Notes: generated by a model not told the origin, from the letters alone. Numbered from the stretch's first letter, positions 14,084-21,970 are shown. The stretch: DNA of 64,000 nucleotides from HTCC5015 sp051747425 (GCA_051747425.1 JBNJGD010000012.1:9337-73336), one strand, 5' to 3'. A program made the numbers and translations.

Positions 14084-14836
14084 CTAAATATTCAAACTGC
14101 GGCCGCCGTCGACGGCGATGATTTGGCCGCTGATGTAGGGGGCGGTGGCGAGGAAGAGGGCGGTTTGGGCGATGTCCTCGGGGCGGCCGCAGCGGGCCAG
14201 GGGGATTTTTTGCAGGATCTTTTGCTGGTGCTCGTCGCTCTCGCCCTCGGGCCAGAGGATGGCGCCGGGGGCGATGCCGTTGACTCGCACTTCGGGGGCC
14301 AGCTCCAGGGCCAGGCTGCGGGTGAGGCCGGCGAGGCCGGACTTGGCGGCGTTGTAGGCGGCAAAGCCGGGCATGGGGCGCTGGTGGTGGATGTCGATCA
14401 GATTGATCACGCAGCCGCCGCTCTGCTTGAGCGCCGGGGCCAGCGCCGTGGTGAGCAGGGCGGGCGCGCGCAGGTTGCTGCCGATCAGGTCGTCGAAAGC
14501 GGCGGCATCCAGTTGCTCCACCGGGGTGGGGTAGAAGCTGGAGGCGTTGTTGATCAGGATGTCCAAACGGCCCTTCCATCCGCTGGCGAGCTCGGCCAGT
14601 GAGCGGATCTGTTCGCCGTCGAGCAGGTCGGCGGCGAGGCTGGTGGCGCTGTCGGCGCGCGCCTCGTTGAGTTCGGTGGCCAGGGCCTCGGCGCCCTCCC
14701 GGGACTGGCGGTAGTGAATGATGATATCGGCCCCGGCGCGGTGTAGCTGTTGGGCCATGGCCCGGCCCAGCCGGTGGCCGGCGCCGGTGATCAGGGCCAC
14801 TTGGCCGGATAGATTTGCGTTATACTCTGCCGTCAT
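14084..14836 (-). CDS. Pteridine-reductase-like short-chain dehydrogenase
   Basis: NADPH-dependent SDR of 250 residues. It has the cofactor motif TGAGHRLGR (about 17-25) with the Arg/Leu signature typical of pteridine reductases rather than the usual TGxxxGIG, then NNASSFYPTP (about 95-104), and a catalytic YNAAK (about 161-165). The family (PTR1/FolM-like) reduces dihydrobiopterin, dihydromonapterin or dihydrofolate. It is divergent from uppP with only 14 bp between start codons, so each promoter must lie inside the other gene. Assignment to the pteridine-reductase branch is by motif; the exact substrate is not known. Confidence 0.82.
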   Translation of the reverse strand: MTAEYNANLSGQVALITGAGHRLGRAMAQQLHRAGADIIIHYRQSREGAEALATELNEARADSATSLAADLLDGEQIRSLAELASGWKGRLDILINNASSFYPTPVEQLDAAAFDDLIGSNLRAPALLTTALAPALKQSGGCVINLIDIHHQRPMPGFAAYNAAKSGLAGLTRSLALELAPEVRVNGIAPGAILWPEGESDEHQQKILQKIPLARCGRPEDIAQTALFLATAPYISGQIIAVDGGRSLNI

Positions 14837-14850
14837 TGCACGAGGCCCCC

Positions 14851-15660
14851 ATGGATATTATTCAGCTTGTCGTTCTCAGCATTGTTCAGGGATTGACCGA
14901 GTTTCTTCCCGTCTCCAGCTCTGCCCACCTGATTCTGGTGCCCGTACTCAGTGACTGGCCGGATCAGGGTTTGCTGTTCGATGTGGCCGCCCATCTGGGC
15001 AGCCTGCTGGCGGTTCTACTCTACTTCAGGCGCGATCTTATCGCCATGGCGTCAGGATTTTGTCAAAGCCTGGCAGAGCGCCGCCAGAACGGCGACAGCC
15101 GGCTGGCCTGGGCGGTGTTGCTGGGCACGATTCCCCTGGGCCTGGCGGGCATCCTGAGCAAGGACTATGTGGAAGCCCACTTGCGAGGACCGCTGGTGAT
15201 CGCCGCCGCCACGCTGGTCTTCGGCGGTTTGCTCTGGTGGGCGGCGGTGTACCGCCGGCGCAGCGACGGCCAGCGCACCCTGGGCAGTCTCAACGGCGTC
15301 GATGTGCTGGTAGTGGGCCTGGCCCAGGCCGTGGCCCTGATTCCCGGCACCTCGCGCTCGGGCATTACCATCACCGCCGCGCTGTTTCGCCGCTTTACCC
15401 CCACCGAGGCCGCGCACTTTTCCTTTTTGCTCTCGATTCCGGCCATTTTGATGCCTTTCAGCCTGTATCTGTGGGAGCTTTTGAACACCCCCGATGTGCA
15501 GTGGCAGTGGGGCAGTCTGGCCCTGATTGTGGCGCTGTCCTTTGCCAGTGCGCTCACTTGCATTCATTTGTTTTTGAAAGTGCTCGAGCGCATTGGCATG
15601 ATGCCCTTTGTGTTGTACCGCCTGGCGCTGGGCGCCCTGTTGCTGGTGCTGTTCCTTTAA
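14851..15660 (+). CDS. uppP: Undecaprenyl-diphosphatase UppP (BacA)
   Basis: Integral membrane enzyme (269 aa) that dephosphorylates undecaprenyl diphosphate, recycling the lipid carrier for peptidoglycan, LPS and the polysaccharide cluster upstream. It has the signature LTEFLPVSSSAHLILVP (about 16-32) and the second conserved region LIPGTSRSGITITAALFRR (about 161-179). The ATG at 14851 is preceded by GAGG (14842-14845), and a TATACT (14821-14826) inside the divergent SDR gene could be its -10 element. The VanZ-like gene starts 23 bp after it. Confidence 0.95.
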   Translation: MDIIQLVVLSIVQGLTEFLPVSSSAHLILVPVLSDWPDQGLLFDVAAHLGSLLAVLLYFRRDLIAMASGFCQSLAERRQNGDSRLAWAVLLGTIPLGLAGILSKDYVEAHLRGPLVIAAATLVFGGLLWWAAVYRRRSDGQRTLGSLNGVDVLVVGLAQAVALIPGTSRSGITITAALFRRFTPTEAAHFSFLLSIPAILMPFSLYLWELLNTPDVQWQWGSLALIVALSFASALTCIHLFLKVLERIGMMPFVLYRLALGALLLVLFL

Positions 15661-15683
15661 TCGGTTGGTCGGTGATTCACGAT

Positions 15684-16085
15684 ATGGACAGACAGTCATT
15701 GTTGCGCCCGCTCAGGTGGTGGAAGCTGTGGTTTGCCCTGGGCTGCCTGCTGATTTTGGCGGTGATCTGGGGCTCCCTGAGCTCGCCACCGTCCTGGGCG
15801 GTGGGCAGCGATAAAGCCTGGCACAGCGCCGCCTATGCGGTGATCGCCCTGTGGTGGCTGCAACTGGTGCGCGGCTGGCGCGCCTGGCTGCTGGTGGTGG
15901 CGGGCACGGTACTACTGGGGGTGGCCATCGAAGTGGCCCAGTCCTTCCACCCCCTGCGCCACTTCGATTACTACGACATGCTGTTCAATGGCCTGGGCGC
16001 CCTGGCCGCGAGTGCCATTGCCGGCCTGGGCGGCAATCATCTGGTGTGGCACTTTGAGCGTTTGGTGCTCGGCGCCGGCGACTGA
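15684..16085 (+). CDS. VanZ-like small membrane protein
   Basis: Predicted 133-residue inner-membrane protein with four hydrophobic segments and the VanZ-like signature DKAWHSAAYAVIALWW followed by EVAQSFHPLRHFDYYDMLFNGLG. Function in Gram-negative bacteria is not established; VanZ relatives are linked to envelope stress or teicoplanin tolerance in Gram-positives. It probably forms an operon with uppP. ATG 15684 is used; the frame continues upstream through uppP in another frame, which is not coding, and GTG 15672 is a possible alternative start. Confidence 0.8.
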   Translation: MDRQSLLRPLRWWKLWFALGCLLILAVIWGSLSSPPSWAVGSDKAWHSAAYAVIALWWLQLVRGWRAWLLVVAGTVLLGVAIEVAQSFHPLRHFDYYDMLFNGLGALAASAIAGLGGNHLVWHFERLVLGAGD

Positions 16086-16110
16086 ACGCCGCCACCCGGC
16101 TACCGTTTTG

Positions 16111-16135
16111 TTGACAGCGGCGCTACCATAGCGCC
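16111..16135 (+). promoter_or_regulatory. TTGACA plus 7-bp palindrome abutting the cca start
   Basis: A perfect TTGACA (16111-16116) is followed by GGCGCTA-CCA-TAGCGCC (16119-16135), which ends one base before the cca ATG. A -10 element at normal spacing would fall on the start codon, so the TTGACA may be fortuitous. The hairpin would occupy the ribosome-binding region. Confidence 0.35.
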
Positions 16136-16136
16136 C

Positions 16137-17315
16137 ATGGATATTTATCTGGTAGGCGGCGCGGTGCGCGACGAGTTGTTGGGTCTCGAGGTCAAGGATC
16201 GGGACTGGATGGTGGTCGGCGCCACGCCGGAGGAAATGCTGGCCGCCGGCTATCGCCAGGTGGGTCGACAGTTTCCCGTGTTTCTCGACCCCGAGAACCA
16301 CGAGGAACACGCTCTGGCCCGCACCGAGACCAAGATCGGTCCCGGCTACAGCGGCTTTGAGGTCCACGCCGACCCGGGCGTGACCTTGGAGGAAGACCTC
16401 CAGCGCCGGGACCTGACCATTAACGCCATGGCCCGTGACGAGGCCGGTCAGTTGATCGACCTCCACGGCGGTGGGGACGACCTCCAGGCTGGCCGCCTTC
16501 GCCATGTTTCTGACGCTTTCGTCGAAGACCCCCTGCGCATCCTGCGCCTTGCCCGCTTTGCCGCGCGCTTTTGCCCGCCCCTGGTGGAGAAAACCTTTGA
16601 GCCCGCCGAAGATACCCTGGCCCTGATGCGGGAGATGGTCGAGCGCGACGAGATCGAGGCCCTGACCAAAGAGCGCAGCTGGCAGGAGATCGAGCGCGCC
16701 TTTGGCGAGACGGCGCCGCGCCGCTTTTTTGAAGTGCTGGATCAGTGCGGTGCTTTGGCGCGCCTGTTGGCGCCGGCGGTGGATGCCGAGGTCTGGACGG
16801 AGCGGGGCGAGCGCGCCCTGGTGGCCCTGGAAGTGGCCACGCATCTAAGCGATTCGGGGGAGGTGCGCTTCGCCGCCTTTTGCGGCGTCTTTGGCGGCGA
16901 TGCCGCCGAGGCCCTGGCCCGCCAGTGGGGCGCGCCCAAGCGCTGCATTCAACTGGCGGCGCTGGTGGGCCGCGAGCACCTCGCGATCCAGTCGTGCATG
17001 CGGCAACCGCCGCCGGAGGTGCTGGAACTGCTCAAACGCGTCGACGCCTTCCGCAAGCCCGAGCGCCTGGACGACCTGCTGCTGGCCGCCGAGGCGGTGG
17101 TGCGCAGCCTTCCCGGCGAGCGCGAACGGCCCCAGCCCCAGCGCGAATATCTGCTCAATTGCTACACCACGGCGTCACAGATCACCGGCAAGAGCATCAT
17201 GAAAGTCCGCCTGGAAGGCCCAGAGCTGGCCGAGGAAATCGATATCCACCGCCGCGCCGCCATCCACAAAATCAAACGCACCTACCGCTGGTCCCACTTC
17301 AATCCCCAGGTGTGA
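16137..17315 (+). CDS. cca: CCA-adding tRNA nucleotidyltransferase
   Basis: Adds or repairs the 3'-CCA of tRNAs. Class II enzyme of 392 residues: the start MDIYLVGGAVRDELLG, metal ligands DRD (about 21-23), RRDLTINAMA (about 92-101), and the RRLRHVSDAFVEDPLRILRLARF-like motif (about 124-146, here GRLRHV). It is slightly shorter than E. coli Cca (412 aa), and I do not see the HD-phosphohydrolase motif in the C-terminal half, so it is probably the form without phosphatase activity. The reading ends in an array of type A repeats. Confidence 0.92.
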   Translation: MDIYLVGGAVRDELLGLEVKDRDWMVVGATPEEMLAAGYRQVGRQFPVFLDPENHEEHALARTETKIGPGYSGFEVHADPGVTLEEDLQRRDLTINAMARDEAGQLIDLHGGGDDLQAGRLRHVSDAFVEDPLRILRLARFAARFCPPLVEKTFEPAEDTLALMREMVERDEIEALTKERSWQEIERAFGETAPRRFFEVLDQCGALARLLAPAVDAEVWTERGERALVALEVATHLSDSGEVRFAAFCGVFGGDAAEALARQWGAPKRCIQLAALVGREHLAIQSCMRQPPPEVLELLKRVDAFRKPERLDDLLLAAEAVVRSLPGERERPQPQREYLLNCYTTASQITGKSIMKVRLEGPELAEEIDIHRRAAIHKIKRTYRWSHFNPQV

Positions 17316-17323
17316 GGGAGCTT

Positions 17324-17399
17324 GTCATCGCGAGCCGCAAAGCGGCGTGGCGATCTGCTGAACGGTTCCCACAGATGACTTCGCTGGGCTCGCAATGAC
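17324..17399 (+). repeat. Type A dispersed palindromic repeat
   Basis: 76 bp starting nine bases after the cca stop codon; GTCATCGCGAGCC to CTCGCAATGAC. Confidence 0.75.
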
Positions 17400-17406
17400 G
17401 GGTTCT

Positions 17407-17537
17407 GTCATCGCGAGGAGGCGTCAGCCGACGCGGCGATCTGTCGAGCGGTTCCCTCAGATTGCTTCGCTTCGCTCGCAATGACGGGGTGTTCTGGCCC
17501 GCAATGACGGGGTGTTCCGGCCCGCAATGACGGGGTG
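17407..17537 (+). repeat. Type A repeat plus two tandem end fragments
   Basis: A full copy (17407-17485) is followed by two direct repeats of about 22 bp, GGGTGTTCYGGCCCGCAATGAC, that duplicate only the right terminus (17486-17537). They abut the 3' end of the GIY-YIG gene. Confidence 0.7.
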
Positions 17538-17552
17538 CGAAGATTCTTCGCA

Positions 17553-17837
17553 TCAGCGCCAATCCAGGCTCAAGTCGCGCCACTCGGGGTTCATGCCTTC
17601 AATCAGCTGGAGTTTCTTTGCTCTTGATCCTGCTTTGATTTGTTTTTCCCGCTCAATACAGCTTCGTATGTCCTCGCCCAATTCGTAGTAGACCAATACA
17701 CAGCAATTGTAGCGATGGGTAAAACCGGGGACGGTCTTGTCCCGGTGTTGCTGGATCCGTTGAGGCAGGTTTGAAGTAACGCCGGTATATAAAACAGTTC
17801 TGTTTTTGTTGGTAATGATATAGACAGCAGCCTGCAT
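17553..17837 (-). CDS. Small GIY-YIG nuclease-domain protein
   Basis: A 94-residue stand-alone GIY-YIG domain, most like the UPF0213/YhbQ group. The signature is AVYIITNKNRTVLYTGVTSNL (residues 4-24), with the conserved Arg in QRIQQHR and the Glu in CIEREKQIK. No DNA-binding domain is attached. The base composition is lower in GC than neighbouring genes (Asn, Lys and Tyr rich), and type A repeats flank it on both sides, so it may be a passenger acquired with the repeats. The natural substrate of these small proteins is not settled. Confidence 0.85.
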   Translation of the reverse strand: MQAAVYIITNKNRTVLYTGVTSNLPQRIQQHRDKTVPGFTHRYNCCVLVYYELGEDIRSCIEREKQIKAGSRAKKLQLIEGMNPEWRDLSLDWR

Positions 17838-17881
17838 GGTTTCCTCCTTGAACCCATGTATGAATGTTGGTCATTGTATCA

Positions 17882-17912
17882 GCAGATTGCTTCGCCTTCG
17901 GCTCGCAATGAC
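17882..17912 (+). repeat. Right half of a type A repeat
   Basis: Only CAGATTGCTTCG...CTCGCAATGAC is present; the left half is missing at the side facing the GIY-YIG gene, as if the element had been interrupted there. Confidence 0.65.
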
Positions 17913-17919
17913 GGGGTTT

Positions 17920-17998
17920 GTCATCGCGAGGAGGCGTCAGCCGACGCGGCGATCTATCGAGCGGTTCGTGCAGATTGCTTCGCTTCGCTCGCAATGAC
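17920..17998 (+). repeat. Type A dispersed palindromic repeat
   Basis: Full-length copy (79 bp), closely similar to 17407-17485 on the other side of the GIY-YIG gene. It ends 56 bases before the rhlB start. Confidence 0.75.
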
Positions 17999-18054
17999 AG
18001 GAACGCGCCCGCCGCCATAGTGAAACCACGCAATATCCAGTATGCTTTGACGCC

Positions 18055-19314
18055 ATGAGTGAAACCCATTTAAGTGATACCCGCTTCGACGCACTGCCTC
18101 TGGATGGCGCCCTGAAAGACAGCATCGCCGCCGCCGGCTTTGAATACTGCACACCGATTCAGGCCCAGGCCTTGCCGCTGGCACTCGAGGGCCAGGACAT
18201 CGCCGGCCAGGCCCAGACCGGAACGGGCAAGTCCGCCGCCTTTCTGGTGGCCACCTTTCAACATCTGATTGAAAAGCCGCCCGCCGATGACCGGCCGCAG
18301 AACGGCGTGCGCGCCCTGATTCTCGCCCCCACGCGGGAACTGGCCATCCAGATTCACAAGGACGCCGAACAGCTCAGCCAGCACCTGGATCTCAAACTCG
18401 GCCTGGCCTACGGCGGGGCCAACTACGAGCGCCAGCGGGAAACCATCCAGGCTGGCGTCGATGTGTTGATTGGCACCCCCGGTCGCCTGATCGACTTCTG
18501 GAAGCAGAAGGTCTTCAGCCTCAAACACTGTCAGGTGCTGGTGCTGGACGAGGCCGACCGCATGTTCGATCTGGGCTTTATCGACGATGTGCGCTTTTTG
18601 CTGCGCCGCTGCCCGCCACCGGGCGAGCGGCTCAGTCTGTTGTTCTCGGCCACGCTTTCACTGCGCGTGCAGGAGCTGGCCTACGAGCACATGAACAACC
18701 CGCAAAAGGTCGAGGTGGCCGCCGAGCAGGTGACCGCCGAGCGGGTTGAGCAACGCCTCTACCACCCGGCCAACGAGGAAAAAATCCCGCTGCTGCTGGG
18801 CCTGTTCAAAAAGCACCAGCCCGAGCGCAGTATTATTTTCGTCAATACCAAGCGCAATGCGGATACCGTGTGGGGCTACTTCAAGGGCAACGGCATCGAG
18901 GCCGCGCTGCTTTCGGGGGATGTGCCGCAAAACAAGCGCACGCGCATGGTGGAAAAGTTCAAGAACGGCGAGCTCAAGGCCCTGGTGGCCACCGATGTGG
19001 CCTCCAGGGGGTTGCACATTCCCGATGTCAGCCATGTGTTCAACTACGATCTGCCCCAGTCCGGGGAGGATTATGTCCACCGCATTGGCCGCACCGGCCG
19101 CGCCGGCGCCAGTGGCTGGGCCCTGAGCTTTGCCTGCGAGGACACCGCCTTCAACCTGATGGACATTGAGGAGTACATCGAGGGCAGTATCCCCACCGAG
19201 CCGGTCAGCGACGACCTGCTGGCCACCCCCGAACCCCCGGTCAAACCCAAGCGCCGCGGCCCGCCCCCCGGCAAAAGCGGCAACCGCCGCCGCGGCCCAC
19301 CGCGCCGAAGATAG
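18055..19314 (+). CDS. rhlB: DEAD-box ATP-dependent RNA helicase RhlB
   Basis: RNA helicase (419 aa) that in enterobacteria is the degradosome helicase. It has a Q-motif FEYCTPIQAQALPLAL, Walker A AQTGTGKS (53-60), DEADRMFDLGF (165 onward), the SAT motif near 198, and HRIGRTGRAG (about 342). The DRMFDLGF and YCTPIQ signatures point to RhlB rather than RhlE or SrmB. The C-terminal tail is basic and proline-rich (KRRGPPPGKSGNRRRGPPRRR-type), likely RNA-binding. It stands upstream of trxA and rho, its usual neighbours, but here a transposase and REP sequences separate them. Confidence 0.9.
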   Translation: MSETHLSDTRFDALPLDGALKDSIAAAGFEYCTPIQAQALPLALEGQDIAGQAQTGTGKSAAFLVATFQHLIEKPPADDRPQNGVRALILAPTRELAIQIHKDAEQLSQHLDLKLGLAYGGANYERQRETIQAGVDVLIGTPGRLIDFWKQKVFSLKHCQVLVLDEADRMFDLGFIDDVRFLLRRCPPPGERLSLLFSATLSLRVQELAYEHMNNPQKVEVAAEQVTAERVEQRLYHPANEEKIPLLLGLFKKHQPERSIIFVNTKRNADTVWGYFKGNGIEAALLSGDVPQNKRTRMVEKFKNGELKALVATDVASRGLHIPDVSHVFNYDLPQSGEDYVHRIGRTGRAGASGWALSFACEDTAFNLMDIEEYIEGSIPTEPVSDDLLATPEPPVKPKRRGPPPGKSGNRRRGPPRRR

Positions 19315-19316
19315 CT

Positions 19317-19400
19317 GTAGGAGCGGCGCCCCCGCCGCGACGGGTGGGCCCGGGGTCGGGCCTCCTACGGGGTTTGTAGGAGCGGCGCCCCCGCCGCGAC
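19317..19400 (+). repeat. REP array upstream of the RAYT gene
   Basis: Contains a 25-bp REP (19317-19341), an inverted partner ending GGCCTCCTAC (19342-19368) and a second REP (19376-19400) identical to the first. The first pair forms a GTAGGAG...CTCCTAC inverted structure. It begins two bases after the rhlB stop. Confidence 0.8.
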
Positions 19401-19434
19401 AAAGGAATATTTCAATAGCCAAGGAGAGGCAAGG

Positions 19435-19866
19435 ATGCAAGGACAGAGTGCTCTGAGAAAAGGAAGGGTTTCCATTCCCGGACAAATCTATATGGTCACC
19501 ACCGTGACAAAAGGCCGCAGGCCCATCTTTGGAGATTGGGATCGTGCTCGTGTGTTGGTCAAAACGCTACAAATGGAAAGCGAGAATAAGGCGGTTTACA
19601 CCTGGGCTTTTGTTGTGATGCCGGATCATCTGCATTGGCTTGTTCAGCTAAAGAGAGGGATGTTGGAGGAGGTGGTAGGCCGGGTAAAATCGATTTCTTC
19701 GCGTCGCAACGGAGGCGGTATTTGGCAACAGGGCTTTTACGATCAAGCGCTGCGGAAAGAGGAAGACCTGAAAGAGTTTGCCCGTTATATCGTGATGAAC
19801 CCCGTCAGGGCGGGTATGGTTTCGTCTGCGCGGTTTTATCCCCACTGGGATGCAGCCTGGATATGA
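19435..19866 (+). CDS. REP-associated tyrosine transposase (RAYT, TnpA_REP family)
   Basis: Single-strand DNA transposase of the IS200/IS605-like Y1 group, domesticated in many bacteria to maintain REP/REPIN sequences. 143 residues, complete. The metal-binding HUH motif is in MPDHLHWLVQL (about 62-72), the catalytic tyrosine is probably in EFARYIVMNPVRAGMV (about 117-132), and the N-terminus GRVSIPGQIYMVTTVTKGRRPIF is typical of the family. The start is supported by AAGGAGAGGCAAGG. It is bracketed by REP sequences on both sides, which are its likely substrates. It appears intact, with no frameshift. Confidence 0.92.
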   Translation: MQGQSALRKGRVSIPGQIYMVTTVTKGRRPIFGDWDRARVLVKTLQMESENKAVYTWAFVVMPDHLHWLVQLKRGMLEEVVGRVKSISSRRNGGGIWQQGFYDQALRKEEDLKEFARYIVMNPVRAGMVSSARFYPHWDAAWI

Positions 19867-19870
19867 AATC

Positions 19871-19954
19871 GTCGGCCCGGGGTCGGGCCTCCTACGGGGT
19901 TTGTAGGAGCGGCGCCCTCGCCGCGACGGGTCGGCCCGGGGTCGGGCCTCCTAC
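19871..19954 (+). repeat. REP array downstream of the RAYT gene
   Basis: Contains an inverted REP half (19871-19895, ending GGCCTCCTAC), a direct REP (19903-19927, one base different: CCCTCG for CCCCCG) and another inverted half (19928-19954). It continues the alternation seen upstream of the gene. Bases 19955-20067 hold no further repeat; TTGAAA (19987-19992) there is a possible but unpaired -35 for trxA. Confidence 0.8.
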
Positions 19955-20067
19955 GGGGTTGATAGGGACAATCTATGGTCTGGTGCTTGAAATGCGTGGG
20001 AAAATGCTCACACTATGCAGCAGAACCGCCACAAGGCGGTATTTCCAATCCCGGAGGTTTTATCACT

Positions 20068-20394
20068 GTGAGTGATTCCATTGTTTATCTGACCGACGCC
20101 ACTTTTGACAGCGAAGTTCTGGAGTCCGATCTGCCCGTGCTGGTGGATTACTGGGCCGAGTGGTGTGGTCCCTGCAAGATGATTGCCCCCATCCTCGACG
20201 AGGTGGCCGAAGAGTACAACGGCCGTCTTAAAGTGGCCAAGCTGAACATCGACGAGAATGGCGACACGCCGCCCAAGTTCGGTATTCGCGGCATTCCCAC
20301 CTTGATGATTTTCAAGAATGGCAATGTCGAGGCGACCAAGGTGGGCGCCCTGTCGAAGTCCCAGTTGATCGCTTTTGTCGACGCCAACCTGTAA
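20068..20394 (+). CDS. trxA: Thioredoxin 1
   Basis: General disulfide reductase (108 aa) with active site WCGPC (Trp32, Cys33-Cys36), conserved D27 and cis-Pro in GIRGIPTLMIF. The GTG at 20068 is chosen because the product VSDSIVYLTDATF then aligns with the usual MSDKIIHLTDDSF start, and GGAGG lies upstream (20053-20057); the frame runs upstream to 19975, but those codons encode no thioredoxin sequence. It stands directly before rho, as in most gammaproteobacteria. Confidence 0.95.
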   Translation: MSDSIVYLTDATFDSEVLESDLPVLVDYWAEWCGPCKMIAPILDEVAEEYNGRLKVAKLNIDENGDTPPKFGIRGIPTLMIFKNGNVEATKVGALSKSQLIAFVDANL

Positions 20395-20616
20395 GACTTT
20401 TACCCCGCCCGCGGCGCCTTTGCCGCGGGTATTGTGGTGGCTCTCATAGCGTGCTACTGTTCATCTCAAGCTTGAGCCCGTCCGGGCGCTGCTGAACCCA
20501 AATAATTACTCAACTCAAGCCGCAAAGCGGTGCGTTCAAGGTTCACATAATGTGTGCCGCCATCCCCGGTGGTAACGACTTTTTAAATCCAATCCTGGCC
20601 AACCATTCAAACATCT
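20395..20616 (+). promoter_or_regulatory. rho leader region
   Basis: A 222-bp gene-free gap. It has a GC hairpin CCCGCGGC/GCCGCGGG (20408-20429) without a T-run, which may end trxA transcripts or stabilise their 3' end; a perfect 12-bp palindrome CTCAAGCTTGAG (20465-20476); and a CATAAT (20546-20551) that could be a -10 element, though no good -35 is visible. rho is autoregulated through its leader in enterobacteria; the same is possible here. Confidence 0.4.
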
Positions 20617-21873
20617 ATGCATCTCACCGAACTCAAGAAGAAACCCGTTGCTGAACTGACCGAACAAGCCCAGGAAATGGGCATCGACAATATCGGTCGC
20701 TCGCGCAAACAAGACATTATTTTTGCCATGCTGAAAAAACACGCCAAGAGTGGCGAGGATATTTTCGGCGACGGCGTACTGGAAATTCTCCCGGACGGCT
20801 TCGGCTTTTTGCGTTCCGGAGACAGTTCCTATCTGGCGGGGCCCGACGACATCTATGTCTCGCCCAGTCAGATTCGGCGCTTCACCTTGCGAACGGGGGA
20901 TACCATCTCCGGCAAGATTCGGCCACCCAAGGACGGGGAGCGATACTTTGCCCTGTTGAAAGTCGACCAGATCAATTACGACACTCCCGAAAACGCCAAG
21001 CGCAAAATCCTCTTTGAAAACCTCACTGCCCTCCACGCCGAAGATCGCATGCGCCTCGAAAGCGGCAACGGCAGCTCCGAAGACATTACCTCCCGCGTGA
21101 TCGACATCGTTGCTCCCTTCGGCAAGGGTCAGCGAGGGTTGCTGGTGGCGCCGCCCAAGGCGGGCAAGACGGTGATGCTGCAAAACATTGCCCAGAACAT
21201 CGTCAACAACAATCCCGATGTTTACCTGATTGTCCTGCTGATCGACGAGCGCCCCGAGGAAGTCACCGAGATGCAGCGCATGGTGCGCGGCGAAGTGATC
21301 AGTTCGACCTTTGACGAGCCGGCCAGCCGCCATGTGCAAGTGGCCGAGATGGTGATCGAAAAGGCCAAGCGTCTGGTGGAGCACAAGCGCGATGTGGTGA
21401 TTCTGCTCGATTCCATCACGCGCCTGGCACGCGCCTACAACACCGTGGCGCCTTCCTCGGGCAAGGTGCTCACCGGTGGTGTCGACGCCCACGCCCTGCA
21501 CCGCCCCAAGCGCTTCTTTGGCGCGGCGCGAAATGTGGAAGAGGGCGGCAGCCTGACCATTATTGCTACGGCCCTGGTGGAAACCGGTTCCAAGATGGAT
21601 GAGGTGATCTACGAGGAGTTCAAGGGCACGGGTAATATGGAGATCCACCTGGATCGCCGGATTGCCGAGAAGCGCATCTTCCCCGCCATCAACATCAACC
21701 GCTCCGGCACCCGCCGCGAGGAGTTGTTGGTAGCACCGGATGAACTGCAGAAAATCTGGGTGCTGCGCAAGTTCCTGCACTCCATGGACGAACTCGAAGC
21801 CATGGAACTGCTGCTGGGCAAAATGCAGTCGACCAAGACCAACAACGAATTCTTCGATTCCATGAAAAAGTAG
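20617..21873 (+). CDS. rho: Transcription termination factor Rho
   Basis: Hexameric RNA-dependent ATPase that ends transcription. At 418 residues it is essentially the length of E. coli Rho (419). It starts MHLTELKKKPVAELTEQAQ, has the RNA-binding OSB domain (about 50-120, GFGFLRS), a P-loop APPKAGKT (about 176-183), the Walker B region VVILLDSITRLARAYN and the secondary RNA-site loop SSGKVLTGG. No insertion is present in the N-terminal domain. Confidence 0.97.
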   Translation: MHLTELKKKPVAELTEQAQEMGIDNIGRSRKQDIIFAMLKKHAKSGEDIFGDGVLEILPDGFGFLRSGDSSYLAGPDDIYVSPSQIRRFTLRTGDTISGKIRPPKDGERYFALLKVDQINYDTPENAKRKILFENLTALHAEDRMRLESGNGSSEDITSRVIDIVAPFGKGQRGLLVAPPKAGKTVMLQNIAQNIVNNNPDVYLIVLLIDERPEEVTEMQRMVRGEVISSTFDEPASRHVQVAEMVIEKAKRLVEHKRDVVILLDSITRLARAYNTVAPSSGKVLTGGVDAHALHRPKRFFGAARNVEEGGSLTIIATALVETGSKMDEVIYEEFKGTGNMEIHLDRRIAEKRIFPAININRSGTRREELLVAPDELQKIWVLRKFLHSMDELEAMELLLGKMQSTKTNNEFFDSMKK

Positions 21874-21900
21874 GCGGATTCGCCACAGAGGGATTGAGTG

Positions 21901-21970
21901 GTAGGGCGGAAGTGCCGAAGGCACCTCCGCCGCCAGTTCGGCGGGTGCGGCTGCGCCGCTTCCGCCCTAC
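21901..21970 (+). repeat. Type C palindromic repeat
   Basis: 70 bp between GTAGGGCGGA and TCCGCCCTAC with two internal hairpins, AGTGCCGAAGGCACCT and GCGGCTGCGCCGC. Confidence 0.7.

Noticed and set aside
14039..14602. 187-codon plus-strand ORF opposite the SDR gene
   Set aside because: Gly/Ala/Val-rich antisense shadow; the SDR on the minus strand has complete cofactor and catalytic motifs.
17299..17583. Short ORFs whose translation contains SLRAKRSNLREP or CHCEPSEVI
   Set aside because: These are translations of type A repeats, a well-known source of spurious protein annotations; the same peptide recurs at each copy.
19975..20067. N-terminal extension of thioredoxin (31 residues)
   Set aside because: The extension has several cysteines and no thioredoxin similarity; the GTG at 20068 gives the conserved start.
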